Assembly: GCF_018449545.1 (NCBI RefSeq)
Contig: NZ_JAAVUR010000013.1
Coordinates: forward strand, 122,689 to 186,688
Origin: Granulicella sp. dw_53
GTDB lineage: Bacteria; Acidobacteriota; Terriglobia; Terriglobales; Acidobacteriaceae
DNA length: 64,000 nucleotides
Direction of reading: 5' to 3'
This document shows positions 29,901-37,700 of this stretch, piece by piece. The translations under genes were made by a program, and so were the position numbers. Under the pieces are notes generated by a model. It was given only the letters and a program-made list of their open reading frames with translations. It made no database searches and was not told the DNA's origin. Every line of letters starts with the position of its first letter. Within the stretch, counting starts at the first letter, position 1.

Positions 29901-30415
29901 TCGGGGTCGCGCTCGATCGTAACTTCAACGGGCATGAACGTAGCAGGACGATGATGTTGCGGCCAATTGAACTCCACACCACCGGAGATCCATGGACCAG
30001 CGAGACCGACAAGTGCCGGCTTGATCACATTCTGGCGGTAAAAGAAGTCGTACCCATTGAGCTTGTCGTAACCGACGTGGATACGCCCGCCGATCTCCGG
30101 AAGAATCATGAGACGGATGGCTTCGTTCTCGATGTGAACAGCCTTCCAGGAGTGCAGCCGAGGCTCAGTATCAACCCTGTCGATCACCGGAAGCGGATAG
30201 ACCTTGCCACTGCTCCCCTGATAGACCCGTTTCTCAAGGAATAAAGGATTGCGATCTGGAGCGGCTGGCATGTAGCTCCACATAACAACCGGCTCCTCCC
30301 ACGCCTTTACGGGGCCTTTCTCCGTATCCGGCGAACTGGGAAGCACCAATTTGGTTCGCATCTCCTCCTTGGAGGCGACACTTCCGGTAGTTTCTAAATT
30401 CGTCCGCTCTTGCAT
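26987..30415 (-). CDS. DUF5107 domain plus TPR protein
   Basis: The 1,142-residue protein has a DUF5107 region at about residues 50-420 (ILPEIGGRIHVGYDKLNGYDF, GLAGPWISGGVEFNWPQHHRP, TFLWWANVATRV), then about 10-12 TPR-like helical repeats to the end. The first part has the look of an aldose-1-epimerase-like beta-sandwich (the LPEIGGRI and GGVEFNWP elements); this is inference, not an established function. No signal peptide is seen, so it is probably cytoplasmic. It is the first gene of an operon with the sugar porter, suggesting a role in handling the imported sugar. The start at 30415 follows a GGGA-rich ribosome binding site. Confidence 0.82.
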   Translation of the reverse strand: MQERTNLETTGSVASKEEMRTKLVLPSSPDTEKGPVKAWEEPVVMWSYMPAAPDRNPLFLEKRVYQGSSGKVYPLPVIDRVDTEPRLHSWKAVHIENEAIRLMILPEIGGRIHVGYDKLNGYDFFYRQNVIKPALVGLAGPWISGGVEFNWPQHHRPATFMPVEVTIERDPDGSVTIWCSDHDPMVRMKGMHGLCLRPGKAFLELKVRLYNRTQDTQTFLWWANVATRVHEKYQSFFPTDVRFVADHAKRAITEFPLSHGKYYGIDYGQRGLEGVAEEEKPTKFSPDGSYPANDLSWYANIPVPTSYMVANSKGDFAGGYDHAVGAGMVHVSNHHIAPGKKQWTWGNHEFGYAWDRSLTNSDGPYIELMAGVYTDNQPDFSFLAPGETKTFSQYWYPIREIGVPDIANLDAALRIERDVRGVIVHLLVTREISDAIVSLSSHGKDVAEWRGELEPSRPLHLDFPELGEGEDLEFLLRSGGAHEEIVLRFAPSEIVEAPAPSVAVEPGLPEEISSSDELYLIGLHLEQYRHATRSPEAYWLEAISRDSGDSRSNHAIGRWHLRRGEFQEAEQYLRTAISRMTERNPNPYDGEPYYNLGLLLSYQGRTYEAYEAFYKSTWNAAWRGPAYHRLAEIDCSRHEWAKALDHVERSLRADADNLNARNLRAIVLRRLGRGKDSEDCVRATLELDRLDNWGRYLDAGTIPSDGQQRLDLAFDLMRPGLLEDALSVLRSDFVSRQDGSEAMLLYALAHVYSLLGLDEESAAAYRLAASADAAYVFPSRLDEMVLLQAAIERNPTDARAEYYLGNLLYDRRRHEEAIQHWERAAELDPEFPTAWRNLGFAYYNVRRDSKKALHCFRQARALAPNDARIAYEEDQLLKRTGASPISRLNALGEIAALVSTRDDLTVELASLYNQVGRPSEALEVLLSRRFQPWEGGEGLVLSQYVRANLLLGQRALAENDAVKAIQSFEGAWNVPESLSEAKHLLMNLSMVDYWLGVAHAANQNREQAILLWNRAAEQRGDFQQMRVRDISDMTYWSAQALSSLGRVDKARNLFQEIYDYSLELEQETPKIDYFATSLPALLLFDEDLGLRQEISAKFLRAQALLGLGRSEQAAALLHEVLRLDQNHTGAADLLTIIETAVS

Positions 30416-30499
30416 ATCCCATTCCCTGATCCCAGTTAGTCGCACAATGGACCACGTTGAAGCGGGGCCCGTTATAAAGCATTTGAGAATCAAATAACG

Positions 30500-30549
30500 T
30501 TTACGTTACCGTAAAGGAAAACTTACGGGAGCAAGATATGCATTGTCAA
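30500..30549 (-). promoter_or_regulatory. DUF5107/porter promoter with perfect inverted-repeat operator
   Basis: On the minus strand TTGACA (30544-30549), an 18-base spacer and TAAGTT (30520-30525) form a promoter. Directly downstream at 30500-30515 TTTACG-TTAC-CGTAAA has perfect 6-bp arms, the form of a LacI-family site placed to block initiation. A similar site lies at the receptor promoter (25373-25388). Confidence 0.6.
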
Positions 30550-30857
30550 GAACAAAGCCCGGAGAGCCACAGGTCTAGATTCGATCATGGCTAGAAGCCG
30601 ATTCTCCGCTTTCACCCAGAAGCCGTCTTCATGAGAGCGGTCGACGCCCTTCATCGAAGGATCTCGCTCGCAATCGGGGGATGGACCATATATACAGCAC
30701 TAAACATGTCAGGACCGATACCGAGTAGTGCAATCTGAGGAAAACCGCTATACGAACCCATAAGTAACGCGCCACTCATACGCATTGCCTGGCGAGCAGC
30801 GCCTCTCGAAAAAGCAAGATTTATAATCCCCGTAGCCGGCCAATCTTGGCCAGCGGA

Positions 30858-31424
30858 ATGAGGAATCTAGTGCAGAAACGATTCATGCTGTTATTGCTTG
30901 GCTCCACTATCGCGGCGTTTGCCGGAACGGCGAAGCCGGTCTACAACTACAAACTTAAGACGATCGATGGGCAGCCGACCTCGCTCGCGACCTACAAGGG
31001 GAAGGTACTGCTTGTGGTCAATGTGGCGAGCGCCTGCGGATTCACTCCGCAGTACTCCGCGCTCGAGGCCGTGTACGAAAAGTACAAAGACCAGGGGCTT
31101 GTAGTCATCGGTGTTCCAGCGAATAATTTTGCCAACCAGGAGTCGGGAACGGAGGCAGAGATCAAGACCTTCTGCAATCGCAAGTACCATGTGACGTTTC
31201 CGATGATGTCGAAGGTCTCAGTTCTCGGTCCAGACCAGACGCCGCTGTATCACTACCTGACGGACAAAACCACGAATCCCTCGGGACCGGGCGATATCAA
31301 GTGGAACTTTACCAAGTTCCTTATAGCACGCGACGGAACACCGGTGAGCCGTTTTGAGCCAGCTACCAAGCCCGATTCTCCTGAGGTCATCGCTGCCATT
31401 GAGAGTGCCTTGAAGAGGAACTAG
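30858..31424 (+). CDS. Glutathione peroxidase-family protein (Cys type), exported
   Basis: The protein has a hydrophobic N-terminus (RFMLLLLGSTIAAFAGTA) likely to be a signal peptide, then the Gpx fold: NVASACGFTPQYSALEAVYE with the peroxidatic Cys (codon TGC, not selenocysteine), VPANNFANQE at the second motif, a likely resolving Cys in EIKTFCNRKYHVTFP, and IKWNFTKFLI with the catalytic Trp-Asn. It reduces peroxides, probably with thioredoxin-like donors in the periplasm. The start is uncertain: a GTG at 30870 has GAGGA five bases ahead and gives a cleaner signal peptide than the ATG at 30858. Confidence 0.88.
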   Translation: MRNLVQKRFMLLLLGSTIAAFAGTAKPVYNYKLKTIDGQPTSLATYKGKVLLVVNVASACGFTPQYSALEAVYEKYKDQGLVVIGVPANNFANQESGTEAEIKTFCNRKYHVTFPMMSKVSVLGPDQTPLYHYLTDKTTNPSGPGDIKWNFTKFLIARDGTPVSRFEPATKPDSPEVIAAIESALKRN

Positions 31425-31699
31425 CGCAGTAGACCGGACTGCGGTCCATACGTAAACGGACACAGTTCGTTGAAATCGTTTTCTACTCAAGGCTTGAATA
31501 GTCTTTGTGTTTCGGACAATGATGCCAGGCGCTCTACAGCGCCAGATTCAAACTAGGATGTCACGTCGCCATCGTCCGCCCAGGAGCGGAGTCTCAATAG
31601 CTTGTCGACCTCCACTCCGGGCAGCCGATGGTGACTGGCGAGGCTGGCATGTAGACCAGAGAAGATTGGCCGCAGGTTCGATTCCCTACTGCGTCGTCA

Positions 31700-31744
31700 T
31701 TTTGACGCTTCGATAAATGAAGCGATATATCGCAAGCGTCAAAA
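31700..31744. other. 16-bp intergenic hairpin
   Basis: TTTTGACGCTTCGATA (31700-31715) pairs with TATCG-C-AAGCGTCAAAA (31728-31744), 16 base pairs with one bulged C around a 12-base loop. It could act as a bidirectional terminator (A- and T-runs flank the stem) or a small-RNA element. The nearest gene end is 275 bases away. Confidence 0.5.
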
Positions 31745-31995
31745 CGTTGTCCTCTCCCGGTTTCCGCCTTAGCTGACACACGCATCGATTCCCATACAAA
31801 TCGTAGTTTGCCAGGGTCAATGATGGCTGCTGCCAATTTTTGGCTACGTCCGCAAATCTGCGCAACGACAAACGCGAGTGTCCGCCGACGCCCCCTGTCG
31901 GAGAGCCTACTCGCATCTAGCGTCGTGTCCGTAATAGCTCGAAAAATTGTCGGCTACATTTTTACGCGTTCGAATTCTGCAATTCAATATTTTTC

Positions 31996-32051
31996 TTGAC
32001 ACGACTCTACGACCACAAGTAGTGTGCCGGGTGTCTTTGAAATCGATTACA
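31996..32051 (+). promoter_or_regulatory. Putative promoter and LacI-like site of second receptor
   Basis: TTGACA (31996-32001) is followed 18 bases later by TAGTGT, a weak -10. At 32038-32051 TGAAATCGATTACA is one change from the perfect palindrome TGTAATCGATTACA, a form common among LacI/GalR-family operators. It lies just downstream of the expected start point. This differs from the TTTACG sites at 25.4 and 30.5 kb, so a different regulator is implied. Confidence 0.4.
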
Positions 32052-32125
32052 TCCACTCCCCGATATTTTGCTCCAGAACGACATCCGATGGAACCACACA
32101 GATTGAACGCTGAGGACGACAAACC

Positions 32126-35100
32126 ATGACTAGGCACTGGCAAAAAGCTGATGCGAGGCAGATACGTAAGGCGATGTACGTACTTCTACTGGTGTTCTTT
32201 TCTATAGCAACATCGGCGCCCCTCTTCTCTCAAGTAGACCAAGGAGCCATAAGTGGCATCGTCCAAGACAGTTCGGGTGCTGTTGTGGCAGGTGCGCAGG
32301 TAACGCTGACAAATACGGATACTGCATTTGCCTTGAAGGCACAGAGCGATGGAAGTGGCGTCTATGTTTTCTCCCCTATCAAGATCGGCAATTACAAGAT
32401 TAGTGCCACTTCGCCTGGCTTTTCCATGACTACGCAGGAGAATATCCAGGTCCATGTGCAGGATCACCTCCAGATCAACGTGCAACTGAAGACAGGTGAG
32501 ACGAACACCTCCATCACTGTCACCGAGGCGCCTCCCCTTCTGCAGACCCAGGAAGGATCCACCGGACAAGTCATCGAATCCAAGACGATCAATGAGACTC
32601 CGCTCAACGGCCGCAACTGGATCTTTATCGCGCAACTCACCGCCGGCGTCGCTCCCGCCAACGGATCACGCGGCCAGGGCAAAGGCGACTTCTCTGCCAA
32701 TGGTCAGCGCTCCGAGCAGAACAACTACATCATGGACGGCGTCGATAACAACGTGAACGTCGTCGACTTCTTCAACGCCGCCAGCTACATCGTGCGTCCT
32801 CCACCGGATGCGCTCGCCGAGTTCAAGGTACAGACCGGCGCCTATAACTCTGAGTTCGGCCATTCCGCCGGAGCAGTCGTCAACGCCAGCATCAAGTCCG
32901 GCACCAATCAGATCCACGGCAGCCTCTGGGAGTACATCCGCAACGACGCCTTCGACGTCCGTGAGTTCTTCCAAGGCTCTTCTCCGATCGCGAAGTATCG
33001 TCAGAACCAGTTCGGCGCAACTCTCGGCCTGCCAATCTTTAAAAACAAGCTCTTCTTCTTCGGAGATCTTGAAGCAGACCGCATCGTCTTTGGCGAGACG
33101 CACGGCGGTCTCAGCGTTCCTACAGCACTCATGCGGACCGGTAACTTCAGTGAGCTGCTAAACCCAAGTCTGGTCAACGGCAACACTGCCCAACTCTACC
33201 GGCCAAACGCAGCAGCGAATGGCACAACGCCCATCCCCAACAACCGTCTCGATCTCTCGGGAATCCCTCTCGACCCGGTCGCTCTCAGACTTCTCAGCCT
33301 CTTCCCCAATCCCAACGTAGGCGTCCCCGGACAGACGTACAACAACTTCACCAGCCAAACCAACACCATCGACAACACCTTCCAGTGGGACGTCCGCATC
33401 GATTGGAACGCCAGCACCAAGGACCAGGCTTTCGCCCGCTTCAGCTATAACCACGAGCCCGCGACCCATCCCCCACCTTTGGGCCCGATCCTCGATGGAG
33501 GTGGCTTCGGAGACACAGGTCAAATCATCTCTCTCGGCGAAAACTTCGCAGGCAGCGAGACCCATTCCTTCTCTCCGACCCTCACCAATGAGTTCCGTTT
33601 CGGTTACAACTACGGCCACTTCGGAGGCCTCCAGGTAAACGGCAACACCAACATCGCCCCAACGCTTGGATTGGGCGGTATTCCGTTCAGCCCACAAAAC
33701 GGAGGACTCCCTGCCTTCAACGTGACCGGTCTCTCCTTCTTCGGCTCACCGACGTACTACGTCACCAACGAGTATGAGAACGTCTATCAGATCCTCGACA
33801 ACATCACCAAGGTCCTGGGCAACCACACCCTTAAAGCCGGCGTGAACTTTCAGCGCGTCCGCTTCAGCACCTTGCAGCCCGATCAGGGACGTGGCACCTA
33901 CGACTTCCGCGGACCAAGCGACAATGGATCGAACTTCTACACCGGCAAGGTTGGGACAGCGAACACTGGCTTTGGCACTGCGGACTTCCTTACTGGCAAC
34001 TTCGGCAACGCTGGCATCTCCAACCTCTTCACCACGGACAACGTCCGTTGGAACCGCTCCGCCTATCTGCAAGACGATTGGAAGGCCAGCCAGAAATTGA
34101 CGTTGAACTACGGCGTCCGTTACGACTACTCGGAGCCTTACTTGGAACGGCATGACAACCAGGCAGCTTTCATTATGACCAGCGCACCGGTCGCCGGACA
34201 GGGCACAGGTCTGTACCTCTTGCCGAAGAGCAAGCAAGGTCTTGCCCTGCCTGCCTCATTCGCCCGGTATCTTGCCTTGGACAACATTACGGTCCAGTAC
34301 ACTGACAACCGCAAATTGATTGATCCTCAGAAGGTAAACTTCGCCCCTCGCCTCGGCTTCGCCTATACGCTGACTGAAAAAGCTGTCGTTCGCGGAGGAT
34401 ATGGCATCTTCTTCGGTGGCCTCGAGAGCGTGGGCTACTATCCAAACCTCGGCGTCAACGTACCCTTTGCGTTTGACTCGGGATTTGCCGCGCCCAGTTG
34501 CACCGCTGGCGGAGCCTGCCCCAACAACGGAATGACGCTGTCGTCAGGCTTTAGCGCCGCGCTCGCCGCCGGTCTGATCAACTCTATCCAGCAGCCAACA
34601 CTACGTGGCGGAGAGGCCAAGGTACGCACTCCCTACAGCCAGCAATACAACCTCACGGTAGAGTATGCGATCAATAACTCGACGGTAGCGACGCTCTCCT
34701 ACGTCGGTTCGGTCGCTCGTCATCTCCAGCAGTTCCCCAACCCCAACGGCCAGACCGCACTGACCCCCAACGGTTTCACCGGCTACGTTACGGCAGCCGG
34801 AGACAAGGTCAATCCGTTCCGGCCCTTCCCTCACTTCCAGGGCTTCGCCTATACCGCCTATGACGGTGTAGCGAGTTACAACTCCCTGCAGAGTAAGCTG
34901 GAACGTCGCTTCTCTCACGGCATCAGCTTCCTCGCGACTTACACCTTCGCCCATACACTCGACGACGCTCCCACTCCACTCGGCAGTACGAACGACCCCG
35001 GCTACCGCGGCACTAACATCGTTCCCATCGGCAACGACTACTCCAACTCCCCAATCGACGTTCGTCAGCGGTTCACCCTCAACAGCAACTACGAGGTTCC

Positions 35101-35737
35101 CTTCGGCAAGGGACGCCAGTTCCTCAACAAGGGTGGTCCTGTGAACTACCTCGTCGGCGGCTGGTCGAGCAGCCTCGTCTTCCGCGCGCAGACTGGACAG
35201 CCGATCACCATCGGCACCAACAGCCTCATCAGTCCCGGCGGAGCGACCGCCCAGGCGATCCGCATCGGCGATCCTAACGCGGCAGGTGGCTCAGCGAACA
35301 GCTCCAACCCAGGCATCACCTGCGCTCCCAAAGTGCGTACCGTCACCAACTGGTATAACCCTTGCGCCTTCGCCAACCCGAAGGCGGACGACATCGGCTA
35401 CACCACTTCCAGATACCCCGATGGAACTCTGATTCCCCGCTCAGTCTCAGGAATGGCAGCGCTGGCCTACCTCGGCAGTCCGCGTGGCCAAACCTACGGA
35501 CCTGGATACGAACGCGTCGACATGTCGCTCTTCAAGTCCTTTCCCTCTTTTCGGGAGCAGAACTTGACCTTCCGCGCGGACATCTTCAACGCACTCAACA
35601 CACCGGGGTACGGCAATCCAACTACAGGCAATGCGACCATCTCGTCCAACGGAGGTGTACTCACCGCGGCGCGCCTGTTCCAGAGCAATACTCCGGACTC
35701 GCGCTTCTTCCAGTTCTCTCTGAAGTATGCCTTCTAG
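32126..35737 (+). CDS. TonB-dependent receptor with carboxypeptidase-regulatory-like domain
   Basis: The 1,203-residue protein shares its architecture and many stretches with the receptor at 21.7-25.3 kb: signal peptide (to about residue 35), regulatory-like domain (DQGAISGIVQDSSGAVVAGAQV), plug (ETPLNGRNWIFIAQLTAGVAP, GVDNNVNVVDFFNA) and a barrel ending FFQFSLKYAF. It is a clear paralogue, so the pair arose by duplication followed by divergence in the surface loops. No enzyme gene accompanies it, so its substrate cannot be inferred. A start at 32174 is possible; GAGG precedes the ATG at 32126. The stop overlaps the convergent receiver gene by 4 bases. Confidence 0.9.
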   Translation: MTRHWQKADARQIRKAMYVLLLVFFSIATSAPLFSQVDQGAISGIVQDSSGAVVAGAQVTLTNTDTAFALKAQSDGSGVYVFSPIKIGNYKISATSPGFSMTTQENIQVHVQDHLQINVQLKTGETNTSITVTEAPPLLQTQEGSTGQVIESKTINETPLNGRNWIFIAQLTAGVAPANGSRGQGKGDFSANGQRSEQNNYIMDGVDNNVNVVDFFNAASYIVRPPPDALAEFKVQTGAYNSEFGHSAGAVVNASIKSGTNQIHGSLWEYIRNDAFDVREFFQGSSPIAKYRQNQFGATLGLPIFKNKLFFFGDLEADRIVFGETHGGLSVPTALMRTGNFSELLNPSLVNGNTAQLYRPNAAANGTTPIPNNRLDLSGIPLDPVALRLLSLFPNPNVGVPGQTYNNFTSQTNTIDNTFQWDVRIDWNASTKDQAFARFSYNHEPATHPPPLGPILDGGGFGDTGQIISLGENFAGSETHSFSPTLTNEFRFGYNYGHFGGLQVNGNTNIAPTLGLGGIPFSPQNGGLPAFNVTGLSFFGSPTYYVTNEYENVYQILDNITKVLGNHTLKAGVNFQRVRFSTLQPDQGRGTYDFRGPSDNGSNFYTGKVGTANTGFGTADFLTGNFGNAGISNLFTTDNVRWNRSAYLQDDWKASQKLTLNYGVRYDYSEPYLERHDNQAAFIMTSAPVAGQGTGLYLLPKSKQGLALPASFARYLALDNITVQYTDNRKLIDPQKVNFAPRLGFAYTLTEKAVVRGGYGIFFGGLESVGYYPNLGVNVPFAFDSGFAAPSCTAGGACPNNGMTLSSGFSAALAAGLINSIQQPTLRGGEAKVRTPYSQQYNLTVEYAINNSTVATLSYVGSVARHLQQFPNPNGQTALTPNGFTGYVTAAGDKVNPFRPFPHFQGFAYTAYDGVASYNSLQSKLERRFSHGISFLATYTFAHTLDDAPTPLGSTNDPGYRGTNIVPIGNDYSNSPIDVRQRFTLNSNYEVPFGKGRQFLNKGGPVNYLVGGWSSSLVFRAQTGQPITIGTNSLISPGGATAQAIRIGDPNAAGGSANSSNPGITCAPKVRTVTNWYNPCAFANPKADDIGYTTSRYPDGTLIPRSVSGMAALAYLGSPRGQTYGPGYERVDMSLFKSFPSFREQNLTFRADIFNALNTPGYGNPTTGNATISSNGGVLTAARLFQSNTPDSRFFQFSLKYAF

Positions 35738-36105
35738 GCTTGTGACGGAGGGACGATCGCATGAACACCGTCGACGAAGGCCTGCGGATCGAACTCGGTG
35801 CGCAGGACCTCGTCAGGGCAGTCGGTAAGAACCGCGACGCGCCAGTTGCAGACAAAGGCGACGAGTTGGCCAGGATGATGCGTCCTGATCTCGGAGCAGA
35901 GGTTCTCGGCGTCGTGGATGCCTGATTCGCCCTCCACGTCGATCAAGACCAGGTTGTAGGGACGATTCTTGAACATAACTAGACCCTCGGCGTGAGAGAG
36001 GGTCGAGTCTACTTCGTAGCCGGAGCGGCGAAGGATCTGGTCGCGGAGAGGACGAAGCATCTCGCGACGACAGATATGTAGAAGAACGGGCCGAAGACCT
36101 TCCAA
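35734..36105 (-). CDS. Degenerate response-regulator receiver protein
   Basis: The 123-residue protein has the length and strand pattern of a CheY-like receiver domain. NLVLIDVEGESG holds the expected phospho-acceptor Asp (about 56). The acidic pair normally found after the first strand is replaced (VLLHICRRE) and the conserved Lys near the last strand is not evident. It is therefore probably a pseudo-receiver that does not take part in normal phosphotransfer. It has no output domain, and no kinase gene is nearby. It converges on the receptor gene with a 4-base overlap. Confidence 0.6.
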   Translation of the reverse strand: MEGLRPVLLHICRREMLRPLRDQILRRSGYEVDSTLSHAEGLVMFKNRPYNLVLIDVEGESGIHDAENLCSEIRTHHPGQLVAFVCNWRVAVLTDCPDEVLRTEFDPQAFVDGVHAIVPPSQA

Positions 36106-36282
36106 AAAAATCCATGCTTTCTACAGCGACCGACGAGCACCTCCCACACGAACCTTTTGCCTTTCTATAAGGATGGCTTGCGAGGGGCCGACCGGTGTCT
36201 GTCTTGAACTATTCTTCAATTTTAGTAGAAGTCGGGACTTTCTTATGTATGCTACACGACAAAATCGCTTCTCGCTTCGCGG

Positions 36283-36789
36283 CTAGCGCAAGGAGTCGGC
36301 CGTATCCTGCGCGGAGCCTGGAACGAAGTTGGGGGCGGGGAGGATGCTCACGAGGAGATCTTCCTTTCGCATGACCAGGGTCGTTGCATTCAGCGAGGCC
36401 AGTTCGAAGCCGTGTCCGTGGGTGATGGCGTCCGTCGGGCAGGCCTCGACGCAGTAACCGCAGAAGATGCAGCGGTTGTAATCGATGTTGTAGACCTTGG
36501 CGTAGCGCTCCGCCGAGGAGATACGGACCGTCTCGGTGTTCTCGGCGGCCTCGATGTAGATGCAGTTCGAAGGACACGCGGCGGCGCAGAGGAAGCAGGC
36601 GACGCACTTCTCGAGGCCGTTTTCGTCGCGCTGGAGCTGGTGTTTTCCTCGAAAACGCTCCTGAAACTTGGCGCCGCGCATGGGCCCCTTGCCGTCGGGA
36701 TAGTTCTCGACTTCGGTTGGCTGGAACATCTCCTTGAAGGTGATGCTCATACCCTTGGCAATGGCGGCGGCGTCGCGGACGATAGACAT
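36283..36789 (-). CDS. nuoI: NuoI, NADH-quinone oxidoreductase subunit I
   Basis: The 168-residue protein has the two [4Fe-4S] motifs of complex I subunit I: CVACFLCAAACPSNC and CIFCGYCVEACPTDA, each CxxCxxCxxxCP. The N-terminal amphipathic segment (GMSITFKEMFQP) is typical. NuoI carries clusters N6a and N6b in the peripheral arm. Unusually it is alone here, with no other nuo gene on either side; the rest of complex I must lie elsewhere. Confidence 0.92.
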   Translation of the reverse strand: MSIVRDAAAIAKGMSITFKEMFQPTEVENYPDGKGPMRGAKFQERFRGKHQLQRDENGLEKCVACFLCAAACPSNCIYIEAAENTETVRISSAERYAKVYNIDYNRCIFCGYCVEACPTDAITHGHGFELASLNATTLVMRKEDLLVSILPAPNFVPGSAQDTADSLR

Positions 36790-36828
36790 TCCTTGAGTAT
36801 ACGACGGCTGCGCGGTAGGCTGAAAGCC

Positions 36829-37389
36829 ATGAACTCAGCGATCCGTTCCTTCTCCCGCTTGGCTGCCGTCGCAGCGTGGGTTTTCGTGGCGACGACCAAT
36901 CCCACATGGGCAAATGCGCAGGCCGCCGAGAGACCGATGACAGCACACGCCCACGAGGCGAGTCCGCAGTCGACCAGCCTGACCGTGACCGTCGATGGCA
37001 AGGCTACGACGCTCTCGGCCGTGGAGCTGCAGGCGATGCCGCAGAAGACCATCGCCGTCCACAACGAGCATACGAAGACCGACGAGAGCTACTCGGGTGT
37101 GCCGCTGGGAGATCTGCTGGCAAAGTACGACTTCCCGGTGGACAAGACGACGCACACCAAAATGCTGCGCAGTTACCTCGTCGCGACCGGAACGGACAAG
37201 TACTGGGTACTCTACTCCGCGACCGAGATCGAGAGCTCGGAACATAACGGCGACGTCATCGTCGCGATCGCAAAAGACGGCAAGCCTCTGGGCGAGGACG
37301 GCCTGTTCAAACTAGTAGCCAGCGAGGATAAGAAACCGCAGCGGTGGGTCCGGAATCTCACGGCTCTCACCTTGAAAACAGCGGAGTAG
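36829..37389 (+). CDS. Small exported protein with sulfite-oxidase-like domain
   Basis: The 186-residue protein has a signal peptide (about residues 1-30, AVAAWVFVATTNPTWANAQA). The mature part SLTVTVDGKATTLSAVELQAMPQ...YSGVPLGDLLAKYDF resembles the molybdopterin-binding domain of sulfite-oxidase-fold oxidoreductases, but it is much shorter and lacks the cysteine that binds molybdenum. The longer frame beginning at 36412 overlaps nuoI antisense and is not credible; ATG at 36829 gives a clean signal peptide. It is divergent from nuoI. Confidence 0.68.
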   Translation: MNSAIRSFSRLAAVAAWVFVATTNPTWANAQAAERPMTAHAHEASPQSTSLTVTVDGKATTLSAVELQAMPQKTIAVHNEHTKTDESYSGVPLGDLLAKYDFPVDKTTHTKMLRSYLVATGTDKYWVLYSATEIESSEHNGDVIVAIAKDGKPLGEDGLFKLVASEDKKPQRWVRNLTALTLKTAE

Positions 37390-37450
37390 ACGGCAAGATC
37401 ATGACCACCTCGTCTGAGCCAGTCGCCATCCCAACGAAGCAGCACAATCC

Positions 37451-37515
37451 GGGTGCCCCATCCTTTTTGCAGTCTCATCGCAAATAGGGTGGGGTATCGT
37501 GCGGAGCACGACCGC
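37451..37515 (-). repeat. Double-hairpin intergenic repeat, copy 1 (inverted)
   Basis: Read on the minus strand the element is GCGGTCGTGCTCCGCACGAT followed by ACCCCACCCTATTTGC, a short loop, and GCAAAAAGGATGGGGC-ACCC. Hairpin one has CGTGC/GCACG arms with a 3-base loop. Hairpin two has about 15-16 paired bases and a 9-base loop. Similarity to copy 3 continues about 40 bases upstream (GAAGATTTG, GGTTGGG words). Confidence 0.75.
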
Positions 37516-37700
37516 TCTCCTTTCCCAACCACCCAAATCTTCAGGTCCTGTCTAGAGGCAGCTTAACCACCCAGGTAACCAGACACTCTATCCCGACCCA
37601 TCACACTCAGCCAACCCAAAATCGCCGACAAAACTGTCAAGCGTCAAATATCGAAATAATCCAGTAAACCCATAAAAATAAACGAGATAATAAATAAACC

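Larger units (their letters stand above)
31425..32125. other. Long intergenic region, non-coding
   Basis: No credible gene is present in these 700 bases. It contains the long hairpin at 31700-31744, a tRNA T-arm-like stretch (GGTTCGATTCCC, 31675-31686) with no other cloverleaf parts, and the promoter/operator of the second receptor near its right end. Confidence 0.4.

Noticed and set aside
30858..31424. Selenocysteine glutathione peroxidase
   Set aside because: The peroxidatic codon is TGC (Cys), not TGA, and no SECIS-like structure is needed.
31672..31699. A tRNA gene
   Set aside because: Only a T-arm-like stretch is present; the D arm, anticodon arm and acceptor pairing are missing.
36412..36828. 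N-terminal extension of the sulfite-oxidase-like protein
   Set aside because: The upstream part of the frame is antisense to nuoI and the signal peptide begins at 36829.
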